From contig SUVO01000004.1 in NCBI GenBank assembly GCA_015061955.1, positions 83,030 to 147,029 on the forward strand: 64,000 nt of DNA, read 5' to 3'. This document shows, piece by piece, positions 18,760 through 28,408 of this stretch. The stretch's first letter is position 1; the number at the start of each line of letters is the position of its first letter. Position numbers and translations under genes: made by a program. Below the pieces are notes generated by a model that was given only the letters and a program-made list of their open reading frames with translations, was not told the DNA's origin and made no database searches. The stretch is from Verrucomicrobiaceae bacterium (GTDB lineage: Bacteria > Verrucomicrobiota > Verrucomicrobiia > Opitutales > Intestinicryptomonadaceae).

Positions 18760-20178
18760 TTAATCCCATGGTAAATGGATATTTTTTAGAGGTTTGAGCG
18801 CATCGATTTCCGAAGAGTTTTGGAACAAAACTTTGTCTCTATTCAAGATATTTTTAGGATCAAAAACCTTCTTTATTCCACGCATTAAATCAAGCTCAAT
18901 TTCCGAATGTTGCAAAGGCATATACTTCGACTTCAAAAAGCCAATTCCATGTTCGCCCGAAATTGCACCACCTAAAGCAATTGTCTTTTTTATCGACAAA
19001 TCCATAGCCTTACGTGCTAATTCCTGTGAATTTGGAACACTTGCATTATACATAAAATGAATATGATAATTACCATCGCCAGAATGCCCAAACACTGGAC
19101 ACGCCAACCCCATTTCTTTTCCCAAATTTTTGTAATATGCAAAAAATTCTTCTAACGCAGATATAGGCAGAACAATATCCTGACTAATTTTACTATCGCC
19201 CAATTCATACATTGAAGGCGACGACGCTCTGCGAATTTTCCATAGAATTTCACGTTCTTCTTCCGACTTCGACACCCTAATTTCGCTAAAGAGATTTGCA
19301 CACAACTGCGATGATTGCTCAACCTCATTTTTACTACCATCGAACTCAATCAGCAACACCGATTTACCTTCAGCTATCGACAACTCTGGAAAACGTTTAC
19401 GCACACAACTTATAGTATCGGTATCCATAAACTCCAAAATACATGGAGCCAACGATGAACGCATAAGTTTTACAATTCCAGCAAAAGCATTTAAATCGCC
19501 ATCAAAAAACGCAATTAAAGTTTTGCGAGTTTCAGGAACGGGCAACAACTTCAATTTAGCTTCAACAATCACACCCAACAAACCTTCGGAGCCAACAAAT
19601 ACATCTCTCAAATTTAGCCCTACCGAAAATTTCTTCAAAGGCAACGCACAATTTACAAACTCGCCACTACCCGTATATGCCTTCAACGACACCACATTAT
19701 CACGAGTTACCCCATATTTCAACGCTCGCAAACCACCTGCATTACATGCTATATTTCCACCTATCGAACAATATTTATGCGAAGACGGATCTGGCGCATA
19801 AAACAAACCAAACTTATTTGCTTGTTTATCAACATCAATAGTTATTGCACCAGCACCAACTGTTGCAATACGTTCAACTGGATCAATTTCTATTTTATTG
19901 AGTTTTGATACGTCTAAAACAATTCCTTTATCGATTGCAACACAACCACCTGCACAACCAGTACCAGAACCACGAACACTAACGCCAATATCAAACTTAT
20001 TTGCAATCTTTAGAACATCGCCAACTTCTTCAGCTTTTTTGACAACTACTACAGCCGAGGGCAACACGCTATATCGAGTATGATCAACCGATGCTTCAAA
20101 CAATTTTTGGGCATCATCAAAGACATCAATCCCCCTTGCTTTTATTTCAGAAATAGCAAAGTTTACATTTTCTAACAT
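18760..20178 (-). CDS. FAD-linked oxidase, glycolate oxidase GlcD / D-lactate dehydrogenase type
   Basis: Cytoplasmic flavoprotein that oxidises a 2-hydroxyacid such as glycolate or D-lactate. The PCMH-type FAD-binding domain has VRGSGTGCAGGCVAI and DPSSHKYCSIGGNIACNAGG. The C-terminal substrate domain has FGHSGDGNYHIHF and GEHGIGFLKSKYM, with the metal/substrate histidines. At 472 residues it matches GlcD; no GlcE/GlcF partner or fused iron-sulfur domain is adjacent, so a stand-alone D-lactate dehydrogenase is equally possible. It starts 1 base after ptsI ends. Confidence 0.85.
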   Translation of the reverse strand: MLENVNFAISEIKARGIDVFDDAQKLFEASVDHTRYSVLPSAVVVVKKAEEVGDVLKIANKFDIGVSVRGSGTGCAGGCVAIDKGIVLDVSKLNKIEIDPVERIATVGAGAITIDVDKQANKFGLFYAPDPSSHKYCSIGGNIACNAGGLRALKYGVTRDNVVSLKAYTGSGEFVNCALPLKKFSVGLNLRDVFVGSEGLLGVIVEAKLKLLPVPETRKTLIAFFDGDLNAFAGIVKLMRSSLAPCILEFMDTDTISCVRKRFPELSIAEGKSVLLIEFDGSKNEVEQSSQLCANLFSEIRVSKSEEEREILWKIRRASSPSMYELGDSKISQDIVLPISALEEFFAYYKNLGKEMGLACPVFGHSGDGNYHIHFMYNASVPNSQELARKAMDLSIKKTIALGGAISGEHGIGFLKSKYMPLQHSEIELDLMRGIKKVFDPKNILNRDKVLFQNSSEIDALKPLKNIHLPWD

Positions 20179-20179
20179 A

Positions 20180-21949
20180 TTATTTTACAAAAGGTCTCAA
20201 ACTTTCATAATGGAACGAACGCAATCTGTTTACAATATGACGCGATCGTTTCATACCAATAACTTCGTTTTTAAGTTCAACAGCTTCTTTCATAGTTAAA
20301 CGACGAAGCAAAAACTTGATTTCAGCAATCGATGTTGCCGACATAGAAAAGTGCGTTACGCCCATACCCAACAACAACGGCGTAAAAATTGGGTCTGCGG
20401 CAATTTCACCACAAATACCAACAGGTATCCCCTTTGCACGCGCCGAAGAAACTATTGTATCTAAAGTTCTAATAACTGCTGGATGATATGGCTCATAGAG
20501 ATGTGCAACCATTTCATTTACACGATCGACAGCCAACAAATATTGAACAAGGTCGTTAGTACCAATACTGATAAAATCGCAACTATCGGCAATTATATCG
20601 ACAGTAAATGCAGCACTTGGCACTTCTATCATAACGCCAACTTTAATATCTTTATTAAAAGGCTCACCACGTTCCGTTAGCTGTTCTTTTGCTTTTTCTA
20701 TAAACACACGAGCACGTTCAACTTCTCGAATTGAACATATCATTGGCAACATTATCTTAACATCGCCATATACGCTTGCTCTGAGAATTGCTCGCAACTG
20801 TGTGAGGAAAACCTCTGGATGATCAAGACAAAATCTTATTGCTCGGCATCCCATAAATGGATTTTCTTCTTTATGCAACTCTTTCATCAGGGTTAAATTT
20901 TTATCTCCCCCTAAGTCTAAAGTTCGTATAATTATAGGCTTACCATTTGCTGCAACAACTGCGGCTTTATATGTTTCAAACTGCGCTTGTTCATCGGGGA
21001 ACGACGCTGTATTCAAAAAGAAATTTTCAGTTCTAAACAAGCCAATACCATCGCAATAATTCATTGTACCTTCAACTACATCAGAGGCATCACTTATGTT
21101 TATTTCAACGTTAAAATCGCAACCATCGGCTGTTTTTGATGGCGAAGGCAACGAGGCATCGAATATCTTTTGATTTTCCTTATGAACCGACTCCAACTCG
21201 TTATACACGCTTAACGTTTCGTCGCTTGGATTTACATAAACTTTACCATTATAACCATCAACAAGCAAAAATTCACCTGATGAAATTTGCTCAACTACAC
21301 CAGCTACCCCAACTACACAAGGAATACCCAACGATCTCGATAAAATTGCAGTATGGCATGTTGCCGAACCTTTTTCGGAAACTATACCCAAAATTTTACT
21401 TTTATCTACAAGTGAAAAATCTGACGGAGTAAAATCGGAACTAACCAATATCATAGCATCAGAATATTGTCCAATTTTAACCGATTCTATACCGAGTAAA
21501 CTACGCAAAACACGAGTTGAAACATCTTTTAAATCGCCAATACGCTCTTTTATAAAAGGATCGTCAATCTTTTCAAATGCCGATATAAACTTATCCACAA
21601 CAGCCATATAGCAATACTCAATATTGAAACTTTCTTTTTCAAAAAGAGCCATTGTTTCTTGCATAATGGCAACGTCTTCAAGAACCATCAAATGAGCATC
21701 AAAAATTGCAGCTTCCGACTCACCTATTGCTGCAACCAACTCAGCCTTGAGCGAATTTATTTCATTCTTGGTTTTTATTATGGCATCTTGAAAACGTCTG
21801 ATTTCGTTTGGACGATCAGCCGTACGTATTTCGTAAACAGGTGCTTTAAGCTCACGATTGAGCATAACAAAGGCCTCACCATGAGCAATGCCTTTCGCCA
21901 CTCCCAAGCCTTGTAAGTTATTTTCTGTCTTTGTGTTCTGGTCGTCCAT
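20180..21949 (-). CDS. ptsI: Phosphoenolpyruvate-protein phosphotransferase (enzyme I)
   Basis: First enzyme of the PTS phosphorelay: takes phosphate from PEP onto a histidine and passes it to HPr. The phospho-accepting site is GSATCHTAILSRS with H199. The C-terminal PEP-utilising barrel shows GIGLFRTENFF, MLPMICSIREVERA, SIGTNDLVQYLLAVDR and the catalytic cysteine in GICGEIA. At 589 residues it is full length. No ptsH or EII gene is in the window. It could serve sugar PTS or purely regulatory (PTS-Ntr-like) phosphorylation; there is no GAF domain, so it is not PtsP. Confidence 0.94.
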   Translation of the reverse strand: MDDQNTKTENNLQGLGVAKGIAHGEAFVMLNRELKAPVYEIRTADRPNEIRRFQDAIIKTKNEINSLKAELVAAIGESEAAIFDAHLMVLEDVAIMQETMALFEKESFNIEYCYMAVVDKFISAFEKIDDPFIKERIGDLKDVSTRVLRSLLGIESVKIGQYSDAMILVSSDFTPSDFSLVDKSKILGIVSEKGSATCHTAILSRSLGIPCVVGVAGVVEQISSGEFLLVDGYNGKVYVNPSDETLSVYNELESVHKENQKIFDASLPSPSKTADGCDFNVEINISDASDVVEGTMNYCDGIGLFRTENFFLNTASFPDEQAQFETYKAAVVAANGKPIIIRTLDLGGDKNLTLMKELHKEENPFMGCRAIRFCLDHPEVFLTQLRAILRASVYGDVKIMLPMICSIREVERARVFIEKAKEQLTERGEPFNKDIKVGVMIEVPSAAFTVDIIADSCDFISIGTNDLVQYLLAVDRVNEMVAHLYEPYHPAVIRTLDTIVSSARAKGIPVGICGEIAADPIFTPLLLGMGVTHFSMSATSIAEIKFLLRRLTMKEAVELKNEVIGMKRSRHIVNRLRSFHYESLRPFVK

Positions 21950-21974
21950 TATTACTATTGTCTAACTATCTAAA

Positions 21975-23501
21975 TTATTTTGCAACAATATTTTTCAATC
22001 TATCCGACAATTCACAAAGCGAATACAAATAATCTGCATTATCAACAACAGCCTTTTGCAATTGTTCAAAAGTCATACGCCACTGCCAATTACCATCGGC
22101 CTTACCAGGAGTATTAGTTCTAGCCCACTGCCCCAAGCCAATTATATCCTGCATTGGGAACACTGCAATATCTGCAACACTAAGCATAACTGCGTGAATC
22201 ATATCCCAATTTACAGCATCGCCCGAAGCTCTAAAATATCGGCGAGCTTCATCTTTTGCTTTTTCCGTTGCCGATTCGTACCAACCAATAGATGTATTGT
22301 TGTCGTGAGTACCTGTATAGAACACACAATTACGCCTTACATTATGTGGCAAATACGGATTTTTAGGGTTATCGCCAAATGCAAACTGCAAAACTGCCAT
22401 TGATGGAATTTTGATTTTATCGCGCAAAGCAAACGATGCCTTCGACAACAAACCTAAATCTTCTGCAACAAATTTTTGTTTTGGAAAATGTTTTTTTATA
22501 AAATCGAAAAACTCGATATCTGGACCTTTTTTGAGCGACCCTTTGCGCGCATCGCCCGATTTTGCTGGAATTGACCAATAATCAGCAAAACCTCTAAAAT
22601 GGTCAAATCGAATTACATCGTACATTGCCGAAGCCGATGCAATTCGCTGACGCCAAAATTCAAACAATTCCTTTTTAGAATTTTTCCAATCGAACAATGG
22701 ATTTCCCCACAATTGTCCATCAGCTGAAAAATAGTCAGGAGCAACGCCTGCTACATTTTTAGGACGCAACTGCTTATCAAGTTCAAACAACTCTGGATTT
22801 GCCCATACATCTGCACTATCTAACGACAAGAAAATTGGAATATCGCCAAAAATTTCTATATCAAACTTCTTTGCTTTTTTCTTAAATTCTGCAAATTGTC
22901 TAAAAAATATCCACTGCCCAAACTCTACTGCAAAAATATCTTTTTCACAAGATTTAGGAATATTCTTTTGTGCGTAAGCAAAACTTTTGTACGGTTTATC
23001 CCACTCTAACCAACATTTTGAATTAAAATGTTTTTTCAACGCGCAATACAACGAATACGCTTTTAACCAATACTCGTTTTTTTTGCAAAAAGCATTAAAT
23101 TCGCGTTTAAGTTCGGGCGTTGCAATTTGAACAAAATGCTCAGATGCACAACTTATAAGATTTGGAATTATACCATAGATTGCACCATAGTCGCACTTAT
23201 CTTTAGGCAAAGAACGCAATGGTTCTAACTGCGTATAATCTAACAAATGCATATCGCACAACTGCTCAAAGTCTATAAAATATGTATTACCAGCAAACGC
23301 AGAAAACGATTGATACGGAGAATCGCCATATCCTGTTGGACCAAGTGGACATATCTGCCAATACGAAAATCCAGATTTTTTTGCAAAATCAAAAAACGCA
23401 TCGGTAGCCTTACCTATATTGCCAATACCATATTCAGAAGGCAACGAAGATATATGCAGAAAAACACCAGCTCCTCTGCGTTTTATCCAAGAGAAATCCA
23501 T
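21975..23501 (-). CDS. malQ: 4-alpha-glucanotransferase (amylomaltase)
   Basis: GH77 enzyme that transfers alpha-1,4-glucan segments, used in glycogen and maltodextrin metabolism. N-terminal RRGAGVFLHISSLPSEYGIG and GPTGYGDSPYQSFSAFAGN are family hallmarks. Catalytic positions are in VIRFDHFRGF (nucleophile Asp), FVAEDLGLL (acid/base Glu) and FYTGTHDNNT (third carboxylate). The 508-residue length is usual for the bacterial short type. It begins 3 bases after the purF-like gene. Confidence 0.95.
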   Translation of the reverse strand: MDFSWIKRRGAGVFLHISSLPSEYGIGNIGKATDAFFDFAKKSGFSYWQICPLGPTGYGDSPYQSFSAFAGNTYFIDFEQLCDMHLLDYTQLEPLRSLPKDKCDYGAIYGIIPNLISCASEHFVQIATPELKREFNAFCKKNEYWLKAYSLYCALKKHFNSKCWLEWDKPYKSFAYAQKNIPKSCEKDIFAVEFGQWIFFRQFAEFKKKAKKFDIEIFGDIPIFLSLDSADVWANPELFELDKQLRPKNVAGVAPDYFSADGQLWGNPLFDWKNSKKELFEFWRQRIASASAMYDVIRFDHFRGFADYWSIPAKSGDARKGSLKKGPDIEFFDFIKKHFPKQKFVAEDLGLLSKASFALRDKIKIPSMAVLQFAFGDNPKNPYLPHNVRRNCVFYTGTHDNNTSIGWYESATEKAKDEARRYFRASGDAVNWDMIHAVMLSVADIAVFPMQDIIGLGQWARTNTPGKADGNWQWRMTFEQLQKAVVDNADYLYSLCELSDRLKNIVAK

Positions 23502-23504
23502 AAT

Positions 23505-25394
23505 TTAGTCTCTGCTCGACTCTTTATTTTCGTAATAGTTTATATAGGCATTATTTAACACCTTATAACCACCAGGAGTTGGGAATTTACCCGAGAAGAA
23601 CCAATCGCCAGAACACGTTGGAACAGCTTTATGCAAATCTTCGATAGTTTGGAAAACAATATCGAGTTCGCCACGCCATTCGCCCTTTGTAGGATAAACC
23701 ATTTCAACAATTTTCTTTGTTATTTCGTCATCAGTAAATTGGTCGTAAATTTCTTTTACATAATTTACCAACTCGCAATCAGGTTTATTGCGTTGAGCTA
23801 TACACTTTTGATAAACTTCTCTGATTAGTTCTTTATTTCCACGTTCTTTAGTTAATTTAATTGCAGCTTGGAATGCAATAAATTTGCCCAATTCGCTCAT
23901 GTCGATACCATAGCAATCAGGATAACGAACCTGTGGAGCTGTCGATGCAATAATTATCTTCTTAGGATTCGTTCTACCTAAAATACGCAAAATTTGCTGA
24001 TTTAAGGTAGTTCCACGCACGATAGAATCGTCTAAGCAAACTAAATTATCGGTAGGTTTTACAACACCATATGTGATATCATAAACATGCGATGCTAAAG
24101 TCATTCTATCTTTTTCATTCGATATGAATGTACGCATTTTGATATCTTTATGAGCAATTTTTTCGCATCGTGGCCAATTGTCCATAATGAGAGAATCGAG
24201 CAACTCGCTTGTAATTTCACCCTTCTTTGCTACGACATCTTCTAATGTTGCTTTAACTTGACGACGACGTATTTTACGCATTTCGCTCATCATACCATAA
24301 TAAGCCATTTCGGCTGTATTTGGAATATAACTAAATACGCTATTTTTGAAATCGTTATTTATGCTGTTGCATACTTTTTCGCACAAAGATGCCCCCAAAG
24401 CCTTACGCTCTTGATAAATTTCAGGGTCATTACCACGCGAGAAATAAAGACGTTCAAACGAACATGCTGTTTTTTCGCCAGCCTTGCGATACTCGCGCTC
24501 TTCGCAACTACCATCTCTACGCACAATATAAACCGAGCCTGGTGCAACTTCTTTAACATCTTCAGCCGATGCCTCAAACACAGTCATCAACGACACACGT
24601 TCCGAAGCAAACGCAATAATTTCATCGTTCCTATAATAGAAGCACGGACGAATACCATTAGCATCGCGCAAAACAAAACAATCTCCATTACCAATTGCAC
24701 CAGCAATAGCATAACCACCGTCCCAATCTTTTGCAGCATTACTTACAATACGCAACGGATTTAAACGTTCGTTCATCATCTGCAAAATTTTTGCACCCGA
24801 CACACCTTCGTTGCGGAGTTCTCTATAAATTTCGCCATGTTCAATATCGAGATGATATGTAATTTCTTCTAAAGCTACACGCGAATTTGTGTTGTGAATT
24901 GGATGAATACCAAAATTTACAAGTTCATCGCAAAGTTCGTCAGCATTAGTGATATCGAAGTTGCCAATAAGCATCAAATTTCTGGCAGGCCATGTACTTT
25001 TGCGAATAAATGGTGGACATGAAATCTTTCCATACGATCCTTTTGAACCATAACGTAAATGCCCCATTAAAACTTCAGCTTCGTAATCGAAGTTAGCTTT
25101 TACAGTGTCGGGGAATTCTGGGAAAATAACACCTTTGCGAACTTTCTCGTTATAAATTTCAAGCTGTTCACCAAAAACTTTTGAAAGAGCATTTGGCTCT
25201 ACGTTTCTTTCGCGAAACATATAAGGAGCTCCGGATGGAACGCCTATTTTTACAGCACCAATACCAGCACCATCTTGACCACGATTGTGCTGTTTTTCCA
25301 TTAAGAGAAAAAGTTTGTTAAAGCCCCAAAGAGGAGTATCGTACTTTTCTTGATAATATTTTAGGGGTTTTAGTAATCTGATTAGAGCAATCAT
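23505..25394 (-). CDS. PurF-like amidophosphoribosyltransferase without N-terminal Cys
   Basis: Class II glutamine amidotransferase domain plus phosphoribosyltransferase domain, 629 residues, as in the long PurF variant of Bacteroidetes-type bacteria. Seen: LLMEKQHNRGQDGAGIG, MGHLRYGSKGS and LIGNFDITNADEL in the first half, and the PRPP loop LVCLDDSIVRGTTL. The odd point is the N-terminus: it begins MIALIRLLKPL, where family members carry a catalytic Cys about four residues before the conserved IRLLKPL. No in-frame start lies upstream (TGA at -12) and a strong Shine-Dalgarno supports this ATG. It may be an ammonia-dependent or repurposed enzyme; it begins the malQ-ptsI-glcD run. Confidence 0.8.
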   Translation of the reverse strand: MIALIRLLKPLKYYQEKYDTPLWGFNKLFLLMEKQHNRGQDGAGIGAVKIGVPSGAPYMFRERNVEPNALSKVFGEQLEIYNEKVRKGVIFPEFPDTVKANFDYEAEVLMGHLRYGSKGSYGKISCPPFIRKSTWPARNLMLIGNFDITNADELCDELVNFGIHPIHNTNSRVALEEITYHLDIEHGEIYRELRNEGVSGAKILQMMNERLNPLRIVSNAAKDWDGGYAIAGAIGNGDCFVLRDANGIRPCFYYRNDEIIAFASERVSLMTVFEASAEDVKEVAPGSVYIVRRDGSCEEREYRKAGEKTACSFERLYFSRGNDPEIYQERKALGASLCEKVCNSINNDFKNSVFSYIPNTAEMAYYGMMSEMRKIRRRQVKATLEDVVAKKGEITSELLDSLIMDNWPRCEKIAHKDIKMRTFISNEKDRMTLASHVYDITYGVVKPTDNLVCLDDSIVRGTTLNQQILRILGRTNPKKIIIASTAPQVRYPDCYGIDMSELGKFIAFQAAIKLTKERGNKELIREVYQKCIAQRNKPDCELVNYVKEIYDQFTDDEITKKIVEMVYPTKGEWRGELDIVFQTIEDLHKAVPTCSGDWFFSGKFPTPGGYKVLNNAYINYYENKESSRD

Positions 25395-25399
25395 GCTAT

Positions 25400-25407
25400 C
25401 CCCCTTT
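25400..25407 (-). promoter_or_regulatory. Strong Shine-Dalgarno of the purF-like gene
   Basis: AAAGGGGG on the minus strand, 5 bases before the ATG at 25394. It fixes the start, and thereby the absence of the N-terminal Cys. Confidence 0.7.
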
Positions 25408-25490
25408 CAAAGTTTAGAGGCAATAAAATACCTGTTGAAGTCTGGTTAAAAATTTGCGGTAAGGCGTGATTCATATTTTTAGAAAAACTG

Positions 25491-25559
25491 CTTACAAATT
25501 TACAATTATGCTAAGCATTTGCAAGATAAATCAAAAACAAGTTTGTACAAATTTGTAAG
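25491..25559. repeat. Inverted repeat in the purF-like leader region
   Basis: CTTACAAATTT (25491-25501) and AAATTTGTAAG (25549-25559) are perfect 11-base inverted copies 47 bases apart, with a small palindrome ATGCTAAGCAT (25508-25518) between them. The 251-base space between the nuclease stop and the purF-like start otherwise shows only AT-rich sequence and should hold the promoter. An operator or leader hairpin is possible. Confidence 0.45.
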
Positions 25560-25645
25560 ATTTTATAAAAATCGGAAAAACTTAAAAAAGATAAAAATAT
25601 CCTCTATAAAAAACGCAACTTTCAAAAATTCAAATTGTTATAAAC

Positions 25646-26425
25646 TTAATTCGCTTTAAAGAAATCAAATTTACATTGTATTTCAAGTCTATTTTGAACG
25701 TGGATTGGATAATTACTAAAGAAGTTTAAGCCCGTTAATTTTTCGATTTTTCTGACCGAACACGCATATTCCCACATATCTTTAGATTTTGGATTTTGAG
25801 GCATCAAAAATGCCATCATATGAATTTCAGTGAAAGTTTGAATTTTCAAGACCATAAAAGTGTATTCAGGGATAAAAACATCGCGAGTTTTCAACGGACC
25901 GTCTAACACTTTTTTATCTTTTGAGAAAACTGGACCAACAATAACTAAGACTTCTCCATACCGTTTTGCTAATTTTTTTGCAATATATTGCTCGGTTTTC
26001 TTCCATACGCCTCTGTTTAATTTTGGAGTTTGAGGAACAATGTTGCTCATGTAAAAAGATTTTTTCTGAGCAATTTTTCCGTAATTTCTGCCAATTGCAT
26101 AAGCTGGAGCCATATGACCACGATCGTAACCAGTTTTTGAGTAGTCGCGTGGAGATGGAGATAACGTTAATCTGATATCTTCAGAAAAATCACCTATTCT
26201 AAAACTCGCAAATTTAAAGGGATACTGCGTAAGATAAGCTACCCATAATGGCACACCATATTTTTCTGAAAAACCACTTACATAAGAATTATTACGCAGC
26301 ACAATCAAATTTTCAGAACATTCTGGATACAACACTTTGTCTATATCTCCAGAAATGCCAACAATACAAAAGCTCTGAGTTATAGAGACAAGCAGAAAAA
26401 AAAGAATTGTAAAAATCTTTTGCAT
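25646..26425 (-). CDS. Exported DNA/RNA non-specific endonuclease
   Basis: Beta-beta-alpha-metal nuclease of the NucA/NUC1 family, predicted to be exported (hydrophobic N-terminus MQKIFTILFFLLVSITQSFC). The active-site motif DRGHMAPA (101-108, H104 general base) and the Mg-binding Asn in PQTPKLNRGVW (N137) are intact. Its length of 259 residues fits. The likely role is nucleic-acid scavenging or biofilm DNA breakdown in the periplasm or outside. It follows mrdA by 66 bases on the same strand but may be separately transcribed. Confidence 0.9.
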   Translation of the reverse strand: MQKIFTILFFLLVSITQSFCIVGISGDIDKVLYPECSENLIVLRNNSYVSGFSEKYGVPLWVAYLTQYPFKFASFRIGDFSEDIRLTLSPSPRDYSKTGYDRGHMAPAYAIGRNYGKIAQKKSFYMSNIVPQTPKLNRGVWKKTEQYIAKKLAKRYGEVLVIVGPVFSKDKKVLDGPLKTRDVFIPEYTFMVLKIQTFTEIHMMAFLMPQNPKSKDMWEYACSVRKIEKLTGLNFFSNYPIHVQNRLEIQCKFDFFKAN

Positions 26426-26491
26426 TAAGAAAATTCAAATAAAACCTAAACTATAATTCGCAAGAAACTCAAAAAAATCTGCTCTAAATAG

Positions 26492-28405
26492 TTATTTTGC
26501 TTGGCGTGTTTCAAAATAACGCTTCATTGCTGCCTTTACAATAGGACCAGCAGTACGTCCACCAGACACATCACCAGCTTCTTCACCCTCCACAACAACA
26601 CACATCGCAACTTCAGGATTTTCTGCTGGCGCAAACGCTATCATCCACGCCAAATCAAGTTTCTTCCCTCGCGATGTTACTTGCGCTGTGCCTGACTTCG
26701 CTGCCACTTGTGCATACTCAACTGCAGCACGGCGACACGTTCCTCGCTCTACTGCGGCTATCATTCCATCAACTATTGCCTTATAATTTTTATCGCTTAT
26801 TGGCAAAGGTTGTGCTCCATGATAATTCATATCGGTTTTACGATTCTCATCGTGGATTATAGAAGCTTTTGTTCGCGTACGCTTACCAGCTATCGACGCT
26901 GCCATACACGCAATCTGCAATGGGGTCTGTCGCAAATAGCCTTGTCCGATTGAAGTATTTGCAGTATCGCCCATACTCCAACCTCCCTCGTACTCTCGAT
27001 TTTTACGCTTATACTCCGGAGTTGGCACTATTGTTTTACTCCAATAATTTTCAAAAAGCTCTATCCCTGGATTTGCATTCAAACCCAACATTTCTGATAT
27101 ATTATATATGGAATCGATTTTCGCGTCCATACCAGCCGTATAAAAGTATGTATTACAACTTTTTGCTATTGCACCTACCAAATCTAAATTTCCATGTCCG
27201 GCTCGATTATTACACGGAAATATACGACGTCCTATTTTGACACCTCCCGTACACGTTTTTATTGTCTCGGGCACAACTACTCCCTCTCGCAACGACGCCA
27301 ACGATGTAACAATTTTAAATGTCGACCCAGGTGGATACAACCCTTGCGTTGCTCTATTCAACCACGCTCCACGCTCGGTTATAGATCTACTAACTTCGTG
27401 CGATATATATGGCGTAAGTGTATTTAAATCGTAACACGGTCTACTTGCCATCGCCAGCACCTCGCCTGTTTTTACATCTAAAACAACTGCAGCACCTTTA
27501 CGTTGTTCAAAGGCATCTTCTATGGCATCTTGAATATTTAAATCTATTGAAATTGTAAGACTCTTACCCTTCTTCGACGCAACATCTAATATATTTTCGT
27601 ACTGATAACCTTGATGATCTACAACCCATATCTTACCACCATTTACCCCAGATAAATGTTCATTAAAAGCTTTTTCCACACCACTTTTACCATGTTCGCC
27701 TGCATAAGTATATGTACGCAACTCTTCACCTGGTATACTTGAAGCATCAATATTATCAAAATTACTTGTTACATAACCAAGCACATGCGATGCCGTTTCG
27801 CCATGTGGATAATATCTCGACGACGATGTAAAAATCTGAATTGGCGAATCTATCGGCAAACGTTCTGCCAAAATAGCATGCTCCTTTGCCGACAAATCTT
27901 TAATCAATGGAAATGGTAATAATCTGTGTTGCCATTCATGACGCTCAAATTCTCGCAACGAAAATTTATAATCAGCTCCCAATATAGAATTTATCTCGGC
28001 TACATACTTACTTAAAACAATTCTACGAGCTTCACTTTTTGAATGTGGCAAAGGTTCGGGCAACTTTTCGCCCCTCGCTAAAGCCTCGCGACGTGTTGCT
28101 CTAATTTTCTTAGCAAGCGAATTTATTTCGGCACTTATATCATGCACAAAAATAACAGCCGAATAACGTGGTTTATTTGTTACAAGTGTATTTCCATTTC
28201 TATCTAAAATATCGCCCCTGGCTGCAGGCTTTATTACCCTACGCAAACTTTGTCGGTTATTACGTTCAACATAATAATTATACATATATATTTGTCGATA
28301 TGCCAAAAACGCAAGCAACAACACAAAAGCAAAACCAAACACACCATAGAATATAGGTATTCTTGGATTCGACTTTGTATAGATTTCTTTTTTAGGCACA
28401 CGCAT
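26492..28405 (-). CDS. mrdA: Penicillin-binding protein 2 (elongasome transpeptidase)
   Basis: Peptidoglycan transpeptidase of cell elongation, working with MreBCD and RodA. One N-terminal membrane anchor (about 18-40), a dimerisation/pedestal domain, then the transpeptidase domain with the serine motif STFK (S361, K364), SCN at 416-418 and KSGTA at 570-574. At 637 residues it is typical. It begins 3 bases after mreD. rodA is not downstream here, unlike the common arrangement. Confidence 0.95.
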   Translation of the reverse strand: MRVPKKEIYTKSNPRIPIFYGVFGFAFVLLLAFLAYRQIYMYNYYVERNNRQSLRRVIKPAARGDILDRNGNTLVTNKPRYSAVIFVHDISAEINSLAKKIRATRREALARGEKLPEPLPHSKSEARRIVLSKYVAEINSILGADYKFSLREFERHEWQHRLLPFPLIKDLSAKEHAILAERLPIDSPIQIFTSSSRYYPHGETASHVLGYVTSNFDNIDASSIPGEELRTYTYAGEHGKSGVEKAFNEHLSGVNGGKIWVVDHQGYQYENILDVASKKGKSLTISIDLNIQDAIEDAFEQRKGAAVVLDVKTGEVLAMASRPCYDLNTLTPYISHEVSRSITERGAWLNRATQGLYPPGSTFKIVTSLASLREGVVVPETIKTCTGGVKIGRRIFPCNNRAGHGNLDLVGAIAKSCNTYFYTAGMDAKIDSIYNISEMLGLNANPGIELFENYWSKTIVPTPEYKRKNREYEGGWSMGDTANTSIGQGYLRQTPLQIACMAASIAGKRTRTKASIIHDENRKTDMNYHGAQPLPISDKNYKAIVDGMIAAVERGTCRRAAVEYAQVAAKSGTAQVTSRGKKLDLAWMIAFAPAENPEVAMCVVVEGEEAGDVSGGRTAGPIVKAAMKRYFETRQAK

Positions 28406-28408
28406 AAC

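Noticed and set aside
25392..25475. Frameshifted 5' end of the purF-like gene (ERGIA in the other frame)
   Set aside because: Suggestive of ECGVA, but the residue at the Cys position would be Arg in any case, and the AAAGGGGG plus ATG makes a good independent start. Kept as a remark in the finding, not as a pseudogene.
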